Assembly: GCA_944326365.1 (NCBI GenBank)
Contig: CALVDR010000006.1
Span: 78,502 to 142,501, forward strand
Length of the DNA: 64,000 bases
DNA from: an uncultured Bacteroidales bacterium
Lineage (GTDB): Bacteria > Bacteroidota > Bacteroidia > Bacteroidales > UBA932
Direction: 5' to 3'
Shown here piece by piece: positions 1-8,711 of the stretch (position 1 is its first letter; each line of letters begins with the position of its first letter). The notes under the pieces were generated by a model. That model searched no databases. It saw nothing but the letters and a program-made list of their open reading frames with translations, and was not told the DNA's origin. A program made the translations under genes and the position numbers.

Positions 1-601
1 CCTTCCTGAACATACCTTCGCCGGAGCAGGGAACATCCGCCATTATGATATCGAAGAAAGCCCCGATCTTCCCGAATTCGGCCGGATCGGCAGAAGTCAC
101 CATCACCTGCGGATCCCCCCATACCGCCACATTTGAAGCCAGGACGGAAGCCCTCTGTCTGATCACTTCGTTGGAAACCAGAAGGAATCCTCCGCCGAGT
201 ACGGAACGCAGGGATGCGGCGGCATCCGTCGTCTTGCCGCCAGGAGCGGCACATAGGTCAAGCACTCTAGGACATCCCTCATGAGGCATCATGCCGAGGA
301 CCCGCCTCAACGCGTGCCCCACGAACATTGACGAAGAATCCTGGACATAATAGCAGCCCGCATGGAAAAAAGGATCGAGGGTGAAGACCGGCCTTTCAGG
401 TATCATAAGCCCGCAGCCTGACCACGGGACAGGTTCCGAACCCGGAAAAACGGCATCCTTCAGCCTTCCGGGGAACTTGTCCGGATTCAGACGGACAGAC
501 ACTGAAGCAGGCTCGTCCAAAGCAGACAAGGCGACCGCAGCGTTCTCCGCTCCGATCGCCTCTGTCAGATACCTGTGGAAAAGATCATTTGCCGAAACCA
601 T
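1..601 (-). CDS. RsmB/RsmF-type (NOL1/NOP2/Sun) rRNA cytosine-C5 methyltransferase, 3' end cut by the window
   Basis: This gene enters the window from the left, so only its first ~200 codons are present. The translation holds the SAM-binding motif LDLCAAPGGKTT and, at the window edge, the catalytic-site motif ADVPCSGEGMFRK. Both are typical of the family that methylates C5 of cytosine in rRNA or tRNA. An N-terminal segment of ~80 residues before the SAM fold fits the RsmF/YebU-like subgroup. The chosen ATG at 601 begins MVSANDLF and overlaps the end of the upstream gene by 17 bases, which suggests translational coupling. The second catalytic cysteine and any C-terminal RNA-binding domain lie outside the window, so the exact target base is unknown. 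Confidence 0.85.
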   Translation of the reverse strand, partial: MVSANDLFHRYLTEAIGAENAAVALSALDEPASVSVRLNPDKFPGRLKDAVFPGSEPVPWSGCGLMIPERPVFTLDPFFHAGCYYVQDSSSMFVGHALRRVLGMMPHEGCPRVLDLCAAPGGKTTDAAASLRSVLGGGFLLVSNEVIRQRASVLASNVAVWGDPQVMVTSADPAEFGKIGAFFDIIMADVPCSGEGMFRK

Positions 602-1037
602 ACTTCGAAGGGTCAAAACCTTCCGGCATCCTTCCTTCAGAAGCATCGGCCAGAGATGTCACCACCTTGTCCAGGGCTTCCTGCAGCTTCGACCCGAGCA
701 GCATCTTCATCATGAAATTCAGCTCGGCGGAAAATTCTATATGGAAATCGGTCTTTCCAGTCTCCGGAGCCGGATCGAAGAACATGGAGATGGAAAAGCT
801 GAAAGGAGCGCCGTCATCCTTGAAATCGATTCTCGAATACGGGACACGTTCCGCTACCCGGACCCCCACGCTGAATCCCTGGACCGTCCCTCTGATGGAA
901 TCATAGTCGGCCTCTATTTCCTTCTTCTTGTCTTCAGGCAGGAACTGGACGAAATTCCTCATGTCCACGAACCCCATGTAAAGTTCGTAAGGCTGTCTGG
1001 ACACTATCGCATGCCTGCTCTTGATTTCCGTAGCCAT
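585..1037 (-). CDS. SRPBCC (START-like/polyketide cyclase fold) protein
   Basis: This encodes a protein of about 150 residues with no signal peptide or membrane segment. The pattern of an N-terminal strand with VSRQPYELYMGFVDMRNFVQFLP, a central beta-rich region and a C-terminal amphipathic helix fits the SRPBCC hydrophobic-ligand-binding fold seen in many conserved Bacteroidetes proteins. An upstream in-frame methionine exists at 1079. The ATG at 1037 (MATEIKSRHAIV) is preferred because it begins just after the pyrE stop, while the longer form would overlap pyrE by about 40 bases. The ligand and role are unknown. It sits between pyrE and the rRNA methyltransferase and is probably co-transcribed with both. 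Confidence 0.7.
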   Translation of the reverse strand: MATEIKSRHAIVSRQPYELYMGFVDMRNFVQFLPEDKKKEIEADYDSIRGTVQGFSVGVRVAERVPYSRIDFKDDGAPFSFSISMFFDPAPETGKTDFHIEFSAELNFMMKMLLGSKLQEALDKVVTSLADASEGRMPEGFDPSKYGFGK

Positions 1038-1039
1038 GG

Positions 1040-1678
1040 CTATTCGGTTTTGCCCCAGGTGGCAGGAGAAAACCTCCACTCCCGGAGAAGTTCCAGATCC
1101 GAATCCCTGATATAGCCCGTCTGGCAGGCCACATCTATGAGGGCATCGTAGTTCGTAAGGGTGGTAAGTTCCACGTCAGCCACTTCGAAAGCCCTCCTGG
1201 CCTGGTTGAAATTGTAGGAGAAGATGGCGACCATGCCCAGCACTTCGGCAGATGCCTTGTTCAACGCATCCACGGCAGCCAGACTGCTCTTTCCGGTAGA
1301 AATCAGGTCTTCCACGACCACTACCTTGGCACCTTTCTCCAGGATTCCCTCTATCTGCGAACCTGTCCCGTGATCCTTGGGTTTCGGCCTCACATATACG
1401 AACGGCTTGCCGAGGAAATAGGCTATAAGCATGCCGTGTGCTATGGCACCGGTAGCGACTCCCGCGATCACTTCCGCATCCGGGTATTTTTCCTTGATGA
1501 TACCGGCCATCAGGCGGCATACGTTTTCCCTGATGTCCGGAAACGAGAGTATCCGTCTGTTATCACAATAAATAGGTGAAAGCCAGCCCGAAGCCCATGT
1601 AAACGGCTTGTCGGGACTCAGAAGCACAGCCTTGATGTCAAGGAGCGACTTGGCCACCGTCTTTTCTTTACATTCCAT
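1040..1678 (-). CDS. pyrE: Orotate phosphoribosyltransferase
   Basis: PyrE joins orotate to PRPP to give OMP, the fifth step of UMP synthesis, in the cytoplasm. The 212-residue protein carries the PRPP-binding signature VVVVEDLISTGKSS at about residues 119-132 and the catalytic-loop region RPKPKDHGTGSQIEG at about 97-111, both diagnostic. Its length is normal for the family. The start at 1678 (MECKEKTV) is favoured over an upstream methionine at 1735 because the -7 box for this gene, at 1733-1740, would overlap the longer version. It heads a three-gene minus-strand run with the SRPBCC protein and the rRNA methyltransferase. Confidence 0.95.
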   Translation of the reverse strand: MECKEKTVAKSLLDIKAVLLSPDKPFTWASGWLSPIYCDNRRILSFPDIRENVCRLMAGIIKEKYPDAEVIAGVATGAIAHGMLIAYFLGKPFVYVRPKPKDHGTGSQIEGILEKGAKVVVVEDLISTGKSSLAAVDALNKASAEVLGMVAIFSYNFNQARRAFEVADVELTTLTNYDALIDVACQTGYIRDSDLELLREWRFSPATWGKTE

Positions 1679-1711
1679 ATCAGTATCCGTTTTTAATATT
1701 TCAGTTATTGC

Positions 1712-1740
1712 TATCTTTGCAAGCACATTTTGCAAAGATA
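1712..1740. promoter_or_regulatory. Divergent -7 boxes for pyrE and the Nudix gene
   Basis: Two copies of TATCTTTG, matching the Bacteroidetes -7 consensus TAnnTTTG, face away from each other. One is on the plus strand at 1712-1719 for the Nudix gene. The other is on the minus strand (CAAAGATA at 1733-1740) for pyrE. The -33 elements are not obvious, so strength cannot be judged. Confidence 0.65.
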
Positions 1741-1758
1741 AAAATTTTCACCGATATA

Positions 1759-2370
1759 ATGCACAAGATATATTTCGAAAAGCGCTGCATCATAATATGC
1801 CCGCCAGACGGACAGGCACTGACCGATCCGAACGCCATCCGGTTCCGTCCGGACGTCAATTCCGGCATACATGATCTGGTAAACATGTTCGAGACTTCCG
1901 CGAGCCTGCACAGGATATACATACCGTCAGACGATACGGAAAAGACATACAGGGAAATATGCGGCGAATTCAAGGAGGTGGATGCAGGAGGGGGCCTCGT
2001 TTCTAACAGGAGAGGCGATTTCCTGCTGATACGCAGAAGCGGGCTGTGGGATCTGCCGAAAGGCCACCGCGAAGAAGGTGAGGACATCGGGGTGACAGCA
2101 CTGAGGGAAGTGCAGGAGGAAACCGGCGTGGACAAGCTTGTCCTCGGGGATCTGATATGCGTTACGGACCACTGCTACAGAAGAAACGGCATCTGGCACC
2201 TGAAACACACATGGTGGTTCGACATGAAATACACGGACCCGACGGAACTCACTCCGCAGCGGGAGGAAGACATCTCCAAAGCCGCATGGGTGGCACAGTC
2301 GAGTCTTCCCGGATTTCTGGACAACACGTATCCTTCGATTCAGGAAGTCTTCAAGGCAAAACTGGGCTGA
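1759..2370 (+). CDS. Nudix hydrolase with an N-terminal extension
   Basis: The protein is about 203 residues. Residues ~102-124 form a complete Nudix box (GHREEGEDIGVTALREVQEETGV), which binds metal and cleaves nucleoside diphosphate-X compounds. About 75 residues precede the Nudix fold and match no motif I recognise. The ATG at 1759 (MHKIYFEK) is preferred over the one at 1708 because the latter lies upstream of the plus-strand -7 box at 1712-1719. The substrate cannot be inferred. It is transcribed divergently from pyrE and followed by queA on the same strand after a 149-base gap that has its own promoter-like sequence. Confidence 0.85.
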   Translation: MHKIYFEKRCIIICPPDGQALTDPNAIRFRPDVNSGIHDLVNMFETSASLHRIYIPSDDTEKTYREICGEFKEVDAGGGLVSNRRGDFLLIRRSGLWDLPKGHREEGEDIGVTALREVQEETGVDKLVLGDLICVTDHCYRRNGIWHLKHTWWFDMKYTDPTELTPQREEDISKAAWVAQSSLPGFLDNTYPSIQEVFKAKLG

Positions 2371-2468
2371 AAAGGGCGGAAATTCAGGGAAATTTTTGCA
2401 AAATAAAAATTTTTCGAAACTTTTCCAAAATTCTGAAACATTTTCTGCAAAATTTCGTATACTTTAAT

Positions 2469-2486
2469 GTCGCGACCGTTCGCGAC
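2469..2486. promoter_or_regulatory. Perfect 7-bp inverted repeat upstream of queA
   Basis: GTCGCGA and TCGCGAC are separated by ccgt, 34 bases before the queA start codon. It stands out as GC-rich in a 150-base AT-rich leader. The bases just before it (TATACTTTAATG) weakly resemble a -7 box, so it could be an operator near the transcription start or an RNA hairpin in the leader. Confidence 0.5.
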
Positions 2487-2519
2487 TGTGGAAAATGAAA
2501 TCATATTAAAGCGAATTAG

Positions 2520-3569
2520 ATGAAACTCTCACAATTCCAGTTCAACCTCCCCAAGGACAAAATCGCGCAGGAGCCTCCGAGATGGAGAGATGAATGCAAG
2601 CTGATGGTCCTTCACAAGGATACAGGAGAAATCGAGCACAAACTCTTCAAGAACATCATAGACTATTTCGGGAAAGGCGACACTTTCGTACTGAACGATA
2701 CCAAGGTATTCCCTGCAAGGCTGTACGGAAACAAGGAAAAGACGAAAGCGGACATAGAAGTGTTCCTTCTCAGGGAGCTGAACCGGGAACAGAGACTGTG
2801 GGACGTGATCGTAGATCCTGCCAGAAAGATAAGGATAGGGAACAAGCTGTACTTCGGTGAAGACGAAAGCCTCGTGGCCGAAGTGATAGACAACACCACA
2901 TCGAGAGGCAGAACCCTGAGATTCCTGTACGACGGGCCATATGACGATTTCAAGCACGCTCTCTTCTCTCTGGGAGAAACCCCGCTTCCGCGCTTCGTAA
3001 GGGAGAAGGTGGAACCGGAAGATGCCGAGAACTACCAGACCATTTTCGCGAAGAACGAAGGTGCCGTAGCCGCACCCGCCGCCGGGCTGCATTTCAGCCG
3101 CGAACTGTTCAACAGGATGATCCTCAAAGACATAAACAAGGCATTCATCACACTTCACATGGGTATAGGCCACTTCCGCTCCGTGGATGTGGAGGACCTG
3201 TCGAAACACAAGATGGATTCCGAGAGGGTGATCATCCCTGAAGAGACGGCGGATATCATAAACAGGACGAAGAGGGCGAAAGGCAAGGTGCTGGCCGTGG
3301 GCGTCACCGTGATGAGGGCACTGGAGACATACGTCACATCCTATGACGAGGTGAATCCGTATGACGGATGGACGAACAAGTTCATCTTCCCTCCGTACAG
3401 GTTCGCGATACCGACTTCCATCGTATCGAATTTCCATATCCCGGGGTCCACGATGCTCATGTCTGTAGCCGCTTTCGGAGGATATGAGAACGTGATGAAG
3501 GCTTACGGCACCGCACTGAAGGAAGACTACAGGTTCGGGCCTTACGGGGATGCGCTGCTGATAGTGTGA
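2520..3569 (+). CDS. queA: S-adenosylmethionine:tRNA ribosyltransferase-isomerase
   Basis: QueA transfers and isomerises the ribose of SAM onto 7-aminomethyl-7-deazaguanine in tRNA to make epoxyqueuosine at wobble position 34. The 349-residue length is standard. Family-typical stretches include the N-terminal [35 protein letters not shown] near residues 56-68, [10 protein letters not shown] near 182-191, [11 protein letters not shown] near 210-220, and [18 protein letters not shown] near 308-325. Other queuosine genes are not in the window. It is followed by a strong bidirectional terminator, so it is probably monocistronic. Confidence 0.96.
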   Translation: MKLSQFQFNLPKDKIAQEPPRWRDECKLMVLHKDTGEIEHKLFKNIIDYFGKGDTFVLNDTKVFPARLYGNKEKTKADIEVFLLRELNREQRLWDVIVDPARKIRIGNKLYFGEDESLVAEVIDNTTSRGRTLRFLYDGPYDDFKHALFSLGETPLPRFVREKVEPEDAENYQTIFAKNEGAVAAPAAGLHFSRELFNRMILKDINKAFITLHMGIGHFRSVDVEDLSKHKMDSERVIIPEETADIINRTKRAKGKVLAVGVTVMRALETYVTSYDEVNPYDGWTNKFIFPPYRFAIPTSIVSNFHIPGSTMLMSVAAFGGYENVMKAYGTALKEDYRFGPYGDALLIV

Positions 3570-3620
3570 CGTTTCACCTCGCAGGGAACTGAAAAAAAGG
3601 AAAAAGACTTTAAAATAAAG

Positions 3621-3660
3621 AAAAAACAGACAGGCGGCGGCTTCCGCCTGTCTGTTTTTT
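3621..3660. terminator. Bidirectional intrinsic terminator after queA
   Basis: A 12-bp perfect stem (ACAGACAGGCGG / CCGCCTGTCTGT) with a six-base loop is flanked by A5 on the left and T6 on the right. It ends queA transcription and insulates dprA, and it has the U-tract needed in both orientations. Confidence 0.92.
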
Positions 3661-3703
3661 CTTTTGAAAACCCTATCTTGGTCCCGGTCAGAATATCGTA
3701 AAA

Positions 3704-4861
3704 ATGGGAAGTTTCAGTGAAGAAAAGGTGTGCATGTGCGCCCTGAACAGGATATTCGGGTACGCACCGCGCATAGCGTCCGCCCTGCTGGACTGTTTCG
3801 GCAGCGCTGCACCTGTGTTCAGGATGGGAAAAGACGAGCTGAGGGAGGTCCTGGGTCCCGGCAGCAAATATGCGGCCGAGATCTGCGCCAGGTCCCTGGA
3901 CATGGCGGCCGCCGAGCTGGAGGAGGCGGGGAGGATGGGCGTGGAGTTCAGGGGACGGGGCGAGGCCGGGTATCCGGCCCTCCTCGCAGAATGCGAGGAC
4001 GCTCCTGCCGGCCTGTACGTCAGGAGCGACGCCCCGTCCGCCTGCCTGGCTGCGGAACGTGACTGTATCGCCATAGTAGGCACGCGGGACATCACGCCAT
4101 ACGGAAAGGAATGGTGCACCCGCATAGTGGACGCCCTGGCCGGAACAGGGAAGAATCCGGTAATTGTAAGCGGCCTGGCATACGGCACGGACATCACCGC
4201 ACACCGGACCGCCCTTGAAGACGGCCTGGACACCATAGCCGTCATGGCCACGGGAGCGGACACGGTCTATCCGCCGGCACACCGAGGCGATGCGATGAAA
4301 ATAGCAGGCAAGGCAGGCTCGGCCCTTATCACCGACTATCCTCTGCACACGAAGGCCATAGCCATCAATTTCATAAGACGGAACAGAATCATAGCCGGGA
4401 TGTGCCGGGCCACCATACTGATAGAATCCAGAAGCAAGGGCGGCGGCATGATCACAGCCTCCCAGGCATTTTCCTACAACAGGGACGTCTTCGCACTCCC
4501 TGGAAGGGCCGGTGACCCTTTCTCTGCCGGATGCAACAGCCTCATACGCTCCGGCTGCGCCGCCCCTGTCACATCGGAAAGGGACCTCGTGGAAAGCCTC
4601 GGCTTCATTTTCAGAAAAGAATCCGGGAAGCATGCGGTCCCGTCGGAATATTACTCCGGAGTCATGGACAAGGATTCTGTCGGAACGATGAGCCGGATAC
4701 TGCTTCTGATAAGGAAGAACAGAAGAATGTCACTGGACGAACTTGCCGAAGCCACAGCCCTTCCCTTCGGCACGGTAGCCGAACTTTGCGGAATCCTTGA
4801 AACCGACGGATTCATCAGCATAGACCTGATGCAGAGATGCACCATAAACCGGAAAAAATAG
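3704..4861 (+). CDS. dprA: DNA processing protein DprA
   Basis: DprA binds incoming single-stranded DNA during natural transformation, protects it and loads RecA. The 385-residue protein has a helical N-terminal domain. Its Rossmann-like core carries IAIVGTRDITPYG (about 122-134) and SGLAYGTDITAH (about 156-167), where DprA proteins usually have SGLAxGID. INFIRRNRIIAG and the GGGMITA segment follow. A winged-helix domain fills the last ~60 residues (MSLDELAEATALPFGTVAELCGILETDGFI). All parts are present, so the gene looks functional. The tatD promoter begins inside or just after its stop codon. Confidence 0.93.
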   Translation: MGSFSEEKVCMCALNRIFGYAPRIASALLDCFGSAAPVFRMGKDELREVLGPGSKYAAEICARSLDMAAAELEEAGRMGVEFRGRGEAGYPALLAECEDAPAGLYVRSDAPSACLAAERDCIAIVGTRDITPYGKEWCTRIVDALAGTGKNPVIVSGLAYGTDITAHRTALEDGLDTIAVMATGADTVYPPAHRGDAMKIAGKAGSALITDYPLHTKAIAINFIRRNRIIAGMCRATILIESRSKGGGMITASQAFSYNRDVFALPGRAGDPFSAGCNSLIRSGCAAPVTSERDLVESLGFIFRKESGKHAVPSEYYSGVMDKDSVGTMSRILLLIRKNRRMSLDELAEATALPFGTVAELCGILETDGFISIDLMQRCTINRKK

Positions 4862-4862
4862 T

Positions 4863-4870
4863 TATTTTTG
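4863..4870 (+). promoter_or_regulatory. -7 box for tatD
   Basis: TATTTTTG matches TAnnTTTG. It lies immediately after the dprA stop and 23 bases before the tatD ATG, which would leave a leader of roughly 15 bases. No clear -33 element is seen. Confidence 0.5.
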
Positions 4871-4893
4871 CAGCCAGTGCGCATGCTTTGAAG

Positions 4894-5664
4894 ATGAACC
4901 GATACATAGACACCCACACGCATCTGTACGACGAGATGTTTTCAGAAGATGCAGATGCCGCAGTAAGGCGGGCTCTGGATGCCGGAGTGACGCAGATGAT
5001 ATTCCCGGACATAGACGCTTCGTCACGCGGAGCCATGATGGATCTGGCTGCCGGATTCCCCGGACACATACATACATGTCTCGGACTTCACCCCACATCC
5101 GTGGACGGGAAATGGAGGGAAAATCTCGAGGAGATCGAAGGAATGCTTGACAGCAGGACTGTCGCCATAGGCGAAACAGGCATGGACTGCTACTGGTCCA
5201 CCGACTTCGTGAAAGAGCAGGAGGAAGCGTTCGAATGGCAGGTCAGACTGGCATGCCGGGAAGGCCTTCCGGTCATCATCCATTCCAGAGAAGCCACCGG
5301 ACGGATTTTCGACGTTCTGGAACGATGCCGTCCGCTCAGTCCGAGAGGCGTTTTCCACGCATTCAGCGGCAGCATCGAGACTTTCCGGCAAATGGAAAGA
5401 TACGGCGACTGGTATGTGGGGATAGGCGGCGTGGTCACCTTCAGGAAAGCCGGGATAGCGGAGACGGTAAAGGATATTCCGCTCGAAAGGATAGTGCTGG
5501 AGACGGATTCTCCGTACCTCACCCCCGCGCCTCACCGCGGCGAAAGGAACGAGAGCAGCTACATACCTCTGATTGCCGGAAAAATCGCCATGCAGAAAGG
5601 AATCGGTATCGAAGAAGTGGCTGAAACCACGACTGCGAATGCCAGGAAATTGTTCAACATCTGA
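4894..5664 (+). CDS. tatD: TatD-family metal-dependent deoxyribonuclease
   Basis: TatD proteins are TIM-barrel metallohydrolases with 3'-5' exonuclease activity, linked to repair of oxidised DNA. The 256-residue protein shows the metal-binding HxH motif at residues 8-10 (YIDTHTHL), the GETGMDCYW strand with its conserved Glu, VIIHSREA with a ligand His, FHAFSGS, and LETDSPYLTP with the catalytic Asp. The ATG at 4894 puts the HxH motif at the usual position. An upstream in-frame ATG at 4837 would lie inside dprA and before the promoter. It is followed by ansA after 16 bases and is probably co-transcribed with it. Confidence 0.92.
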   Translation: MNRYIDTHTHLYDEMFSEDADAAVRRALDAGVTQMIFPDIDASSRGAMMDLAAGFPGHIHTCLGLHPTSVDGKWRENLEEIEGMLDSRTVAIGETGMDCYWSTDFVKEQEEAFEWQVRLACREGLPVIIHSREATGRIFDVLERCRPLSPRGVFHAFSGSIETFRQMERYGDWYVGIGGVVTFRKAGIAETVKDIPLERIVLETDSPYLTPAPHRGERNESSYIPLIAGKIAMQKGIGIEEVAETTTANARKLFNI

Positions 5665-5680
5665 AACAGGACCCCGAACC

Positions 5681-6739
5681 ATGAAATTCAATCTCGACGA
5701 TAACACGGCCAAATCATCGATACTGCTCATATATACGGGCGGCACAATAGGGATGAAAGTGGATCCGGCCGAACAGACCCTCAAGCCTTTCGACTTCTCC
5801 CAGATACTGGAAGAAGTCCCGGAACTGGGGAAATTCGCATACAGGATAGACTCCTGCACCTTCGAGTCCGTCATCGACTCCGCAGACATAGAACCGCGTT
5901 CATGGCAGGCACTCGCCGGTCTCATAGAGGAAAGATACGACAGCTATGACGGCTTCGTGATACTTCACGGGACCGACACCATGGCCTATTCCGCCTCCGC
6001 ACTGAGCTTTATGATAGAAGGACTTACGAAACCTGTCATCTTCACCGGCAGCCAGCTTCCCATAGGTGTGGCGAGGACGGACGGGAAGGAAAACCTCATC
6101 TCGGCAGTGGAAATAGCGGCGGCAAAAGACAGTGAAGGGCACGCCGTCGTCCCGGAGGTATGCATCTGTTTCGGGAACGCGCTCATGCGCGGCAACAGGA
6201 CCAGAAAGGTGAATTCCGAGAACTTCAGGGCATTCAGGTCCGCAGACTGTCCCCTGCTGGCAGAAGCCGGGATAAACATAAGGTACAACACCGCCGTCAT
6301 ACGCAGGCCGGAAGACTGGAACCGCAGGCCGGTTTTCCATAAGGAACTGGATACCAGAGTCTCCATTCTCAAGCTTCATCCCGGAATCACCCCTCAAGTG
6401 GTGAGGAACATCCTGTGCGGACCTGAAACAAGGGCGGTCATCATGGAGACCTACGGAGCGGGGAACGCACCTTCGAAAGAGTGGTTCCTCGATCTGGTGA
6501 AAGAAGCCTCAGGCATGGGGAAGATACTGCTGAATGTAACCCAATGTCTCGCAGGCTCGGTAAACATGGACCTGTACGCCACAGGCAAGAAACTGGAGAA
6601 TGCCGGAGTGCAGTGCGGATACGACTCGACCACGGAAGGCGCACTGGCGAAACTCTTCCACCTGATGGGTATGTACACGGAAAACGCGAAAGTCATCGAC
6701 GGACTGGGGCAAAACCTTAGAGGCGAAATAACAAAATAA
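5681..6739 (+). CDS. ansA: Type I (cytoplasmic-type) L-asparaginase
   Basis: The enzyme hydrolyses asparagine to aspartate and ammonia. The 352-residue protein begins MKFNLDDN. It has the first catalytic threonine in YTGGTIGM (about residues 18-25) and the second signature VILHGTDTMAYSASALSFM with the Thr-Asp pair. No signal peptide is present, which favours the cytoplasmic AnsA type over secreted AnsB. It lies 16 bases after tatD. An in-frame upstream methionine at 5573 is inside tatD and is rejected. The window also holds AsnA and AsnS, so synthesis, use and breakdown of asparagine are all encoded here, although in separate operons. Confidence 0.93.
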   Translation: MKFNLDDNTAKSSILLIYTGGTIGMKVDPAEQTLKPFDFSQILEEVPELGKFAYRIDSCTFESVIDSADIEPRSWQALAGLIEERYDSYDGFVILHGTDTMAYSASALSFMIEGLTKPVIFTGSQLPIGVARTDGKENLISAVEIAAAKDSEGHAVVPEVCICFGNALMRGNRTRKVNSENFRAFRSADCPLLAEAGINIRYNTAVIRRPEDWNRRPVFHKELDTRVSILKLHPGITPQVVRNILCGPETRAVIMETYGAGNAPSKEWFLDLVKEASGMGKILLNVTQCLAGSVNMDLYATGKKLENAGVQCGYDSTTEGALAKLFHLMGMYTENAKVIDGLGQNLRGEITK

Positions 6740-6742
6740 TTA

Positions 6743-6772
6743 TTGTCATATAAAAATTATTTGCTAAATTGC
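6743..6772 (+). promoter_or_regulatory. Promoter of the exbB-exbD operon
   Basis: TTG at 6743-6745 and TAAATTGC at 6765-6772 are separated by exactly 19 bases, the spacing of Bacteroidetes housekeeping promoters. TAAATTGC differs from TAnnTTTG at the last two bases. The predicted leader is about 95 bases long and A/T-rich. Confidence 0.6.
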
Positions 6773-6872
6773 ACCGGATTTTAGAGGTGGAACGGCCGCC
6801 TGATACGGATTTTGACAATATTTGGGATTATAACAAACTAATACATTATTAATTAAACACACTCAATCAATT

Positions 6873-7673
6873 ATGAAAAATTTTTTCATATCACTTGCAA
6901 CTATTGCAATGATGGCTTTCACCGCTCAGGTTGCAGCAGCCCAGACTGACACTACTGCTGTTCCTGATTCTGCGGCAGCAACAGAAGAAGTAGCTCCAGC
7001 CACTGAGGCAAATCCATTCGCAGCAGGACAGAGCGAGATTCCTCTTCACCAGCAGCTCAAGACCAAGTTCATCGAAGGTGGTCCTGGCTTCATGGCCTCC
7101 ATCATCCTCTGCCTTATCTTCGGTCTGGCTATCTCTATCGAGAGAATCCTCTATCTGAGCTTCTCGAAGACAAACACGAAGAAGCTTCTTGAGAAGATCG
7201 AGGCTGCCCTCAATGAAGGCGGTGTAGAAGCTGCCAAGGAAGTGTGCCGCACTACCCGCGGACCGGTAGCAAGCATCTTCTATCAGGGTTTCCTCCGTAT
7301 GGATCAGGGCGTAGAGGTAGTAGAGAAGACTGTCGTTTCCTACGGTTCGGTTCAGATGAGCCTCATGGAGAACGGTCTTACCTGGGTTGCCCTCTTCATC
7401 GCACTTTCCACATCTCTCGGATTCCTCGGAACCGTGGTAGGTATGGTCCAGGCATTCGATGCCATCCAGGCAGCAGGTGATATCTCACCTAACGTTGTGG
7501 CAGGAGGTATGAAGGTCGCTTTGATCACCACAGTCGGCGGTCTGATCGTTGCCATTATTCTCCAGGTATTCTACAACTATATCGTATCGAGAATCGACTC
7601 ACTCTCCATCGATATGGAAGATGCATCGATCTCACTTGTAGATATTCTGGTTAAATATGAGAATAAAAAATAG
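6873..7673 (+). CDS. exbB: MotA/TolQ/ExbB proton channel family protein
   Basis: ExbB-type proteins form the inner-membrane pentamer that, with ExbD, harvests the proton gradient to drive TonB. The 266-residue protein starts with a signal-peptide-like segment ending in VAAAQ. An Ala/Pro-rich spacer follows, then a first membrane helix (GFMASIILCLIFGLAISIERILYL, about 70-95). The MotA_ExbB core has two helices, one containing TWVALFIALSTSLGFLGTVVGMVQAF and the next VALITTVGGLIVAIILQVFYNYI. The cleavable-looking N-terminus is common in Bacteroidetes ExbB. Three membrane genes follow within 13 bases of each other, forming one operon. Confidence 0.93.
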   Translation: MKNFFISLATIAMMAFTAQVAAAQTDTTAVPDSAAATEEVAPATEANPFAAGQSEIPLHQQLKTKFIEGGPGFMASIILCLIFGLAISIERILYLSFSKTNTKKLLEKIEAALNEGGVEAAKEVCRTTRGPVASIFYQGFLRMDQGVEVVEKTVVSYGSVQMSLMENGLTWVALFIALSTSLGFLGTVVGMVQAFDAIQAAGDISPNVVAGGMKVALITTVGGLIVAIILQVFYNYIVSRIDSLSIDMEDASISLVDILVKYENKK

Positions 7674-7679
7674 CAGACA

Positions 7680-8114
7680 ATGTCATCCAGCAAATTCGAG
7701 AAAATAGTAAAGATAATGTTATGGGTACTGATGATAGTCAGTACAGGCATAACAGTATGGGGCTACGTGGCAGGCTTTAACGATGCCTCTGTAGACACCC
7801 TGCTCTATTGGGCATATGTCCTGATAGTAGTAGGCATAGTAGCAGCCATCCTATTCGGTATCGCCATCAGCGCCATAAACAACCCTAAGAACCTTATCAA
7901 GATGGGTATTGAGCTCGTGGCTGTAGTAGTAGTGGTAGGCGCTGTCTACTTCCTCTCATCAGGAGCACCGGCAGTAGGATATGTCGGAAAAGAAGTCAGC
8001 CAGATGACACTGAAACTGACAGACACTGTGCTGAACCTTACTTATATCCTCTGCGCCGTGACAGTATTGGCCATCATAGGTGGTGGCGTATATAATGCAA
8101 TCCGCAATAAATAA
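7680..8114 (+). CDS. Small polytopic membrane protein of the exb operon, function unknown
   Basis: The 144-residue protein has about four hydrophobic helices (roughly residues 10-30, 42-65, 76-93 and 118-140) and a short loop NNPKNLIKMGIE. I recognise it only as a conserved companion of Bacteroidetes exbB/exbD genes and know no biochemical role. It lies 6 bases after exbB and 8 bases before the first exbD. That tight packing suggests a subunit or assembly factor of the proton-channel complex (inference). Confidence 0.75.
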   Translation: MSSSKFEKIVKIMLWVLMIVSTGITVWGYVAGFNDASVDTLLYWAYVLIVVGIVAAILFGIAISAINNPKNLIKMGIELVAVVVVVGAVYFLSSGAPAVGYVGKEVSQMTLKLTDTVLNLTYILCAVTVLAIIGGGVYNAIRNK

Positions 8115-8122
8115 AGAAAACT

Positions 8123-8698
8123 ATGTCTAAGAAGACTCCAGAATTAAATTCAGCATCATCAGCGGACATTGCGTTCCTGCTGCTCTCTTACTTCCTGATG
8201 ACGACTACCATGAATCAGGATTCGGGACTGCAGCGCCGTCTTCCGCCTATCCCTGATGAAAATCAGGAGGTGCAGGACCAGAAAGTCAACAGGAGGAATA
8301 TCATCATCGTGAGGATCAACTCCGCTGACAGGCTGTTCGCTGGTAATGAACCGATGGATGTCAGCTTTCTGAAAGACAAAGTAAAGGAATTCCTGGTAAA
8401 CCCTAACAATGACCCTAACCTTCCGGAAAGGACTCCGAAAGAGATCGAAGGTTTCGGGACATACAATGTTTCGAAGGGCATCATATCCCTGCAGAACGAC
8501 CGAGGTACGAGTTACAAGGCATATATCGCCGTACAGAACGAACTCGTGAAGGCCGTGAACGAACTCAGGGATGAATTTGCGAAAGCGCACTTCGGAAAAG
8601 CGTATCTGAACTTGAACTCAGATCAACAGGCTATTGTCAGGGAGGCCATTCCTCAGAATATATCTGAGGCCGAGCCTAAGGATGTATCTAAAAACTAA
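8123..8698 (+). CDS. exbD: ExbD/TolR-family biopolymer transport protein (first copy)
   Basis: The 191-residue protein has one N-terminal membrane helix (ADIAFLLLSYFLMTTTM, about 13-30) whose Asp near the start is the expected protonatable residue. A periplasmic domain follows. ExbD couples proton flow through ExbB to TonB. This copy is longer than the usual ~140 residues. It has extra sequence between the helix and the C-terminal fold, including a Pro/Asn-rich stretch near residues 90-110 and an acidic tail. It is preceded by the small membrane protein and followed 13 bases later by a second exbD. Confidence 0.9.
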   Translation: MSKKTPELNSASSADIAFLLLSYFLMTTTMNQDSGLQRRLPPIPDENQEVQDQKVNRRNIIIVRINSADRLFAGNEPMDVSFLKDKVKEFLVNPNNDPNLPERTPKEIEGFGTYNVSKGIISLQNDRGTSYKAYIAVQNELVKAVNELRDEFAKAHFGKAYLNLNSDQQAIVREAIPQNISEAEPKDVSKN

Positions 8699-8711
8699 AG
8701 GAGAATAGATT

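Noticed and set aside
381..1115. A 244-codon open frame on the plus strand
   Set aside because: It lies antisense to the SRPBCC gene and parts of pyrE and the methyltransferase, which show clear family motifs. Its own translation has no recognisable domain.
2529..3437. A 302-codon minus-strand open frame
   Set aside because: It is wholly antisense to queA, whose motifs are complete. The shadow protein is rich in His, Val and Arg and matches nothing.
3542..4633. A 363-codon minus-strand open frame over dprA
   Set aside because: dprA on the plus strand has all expected domains. The antisense frame also runs through the queA terminator.
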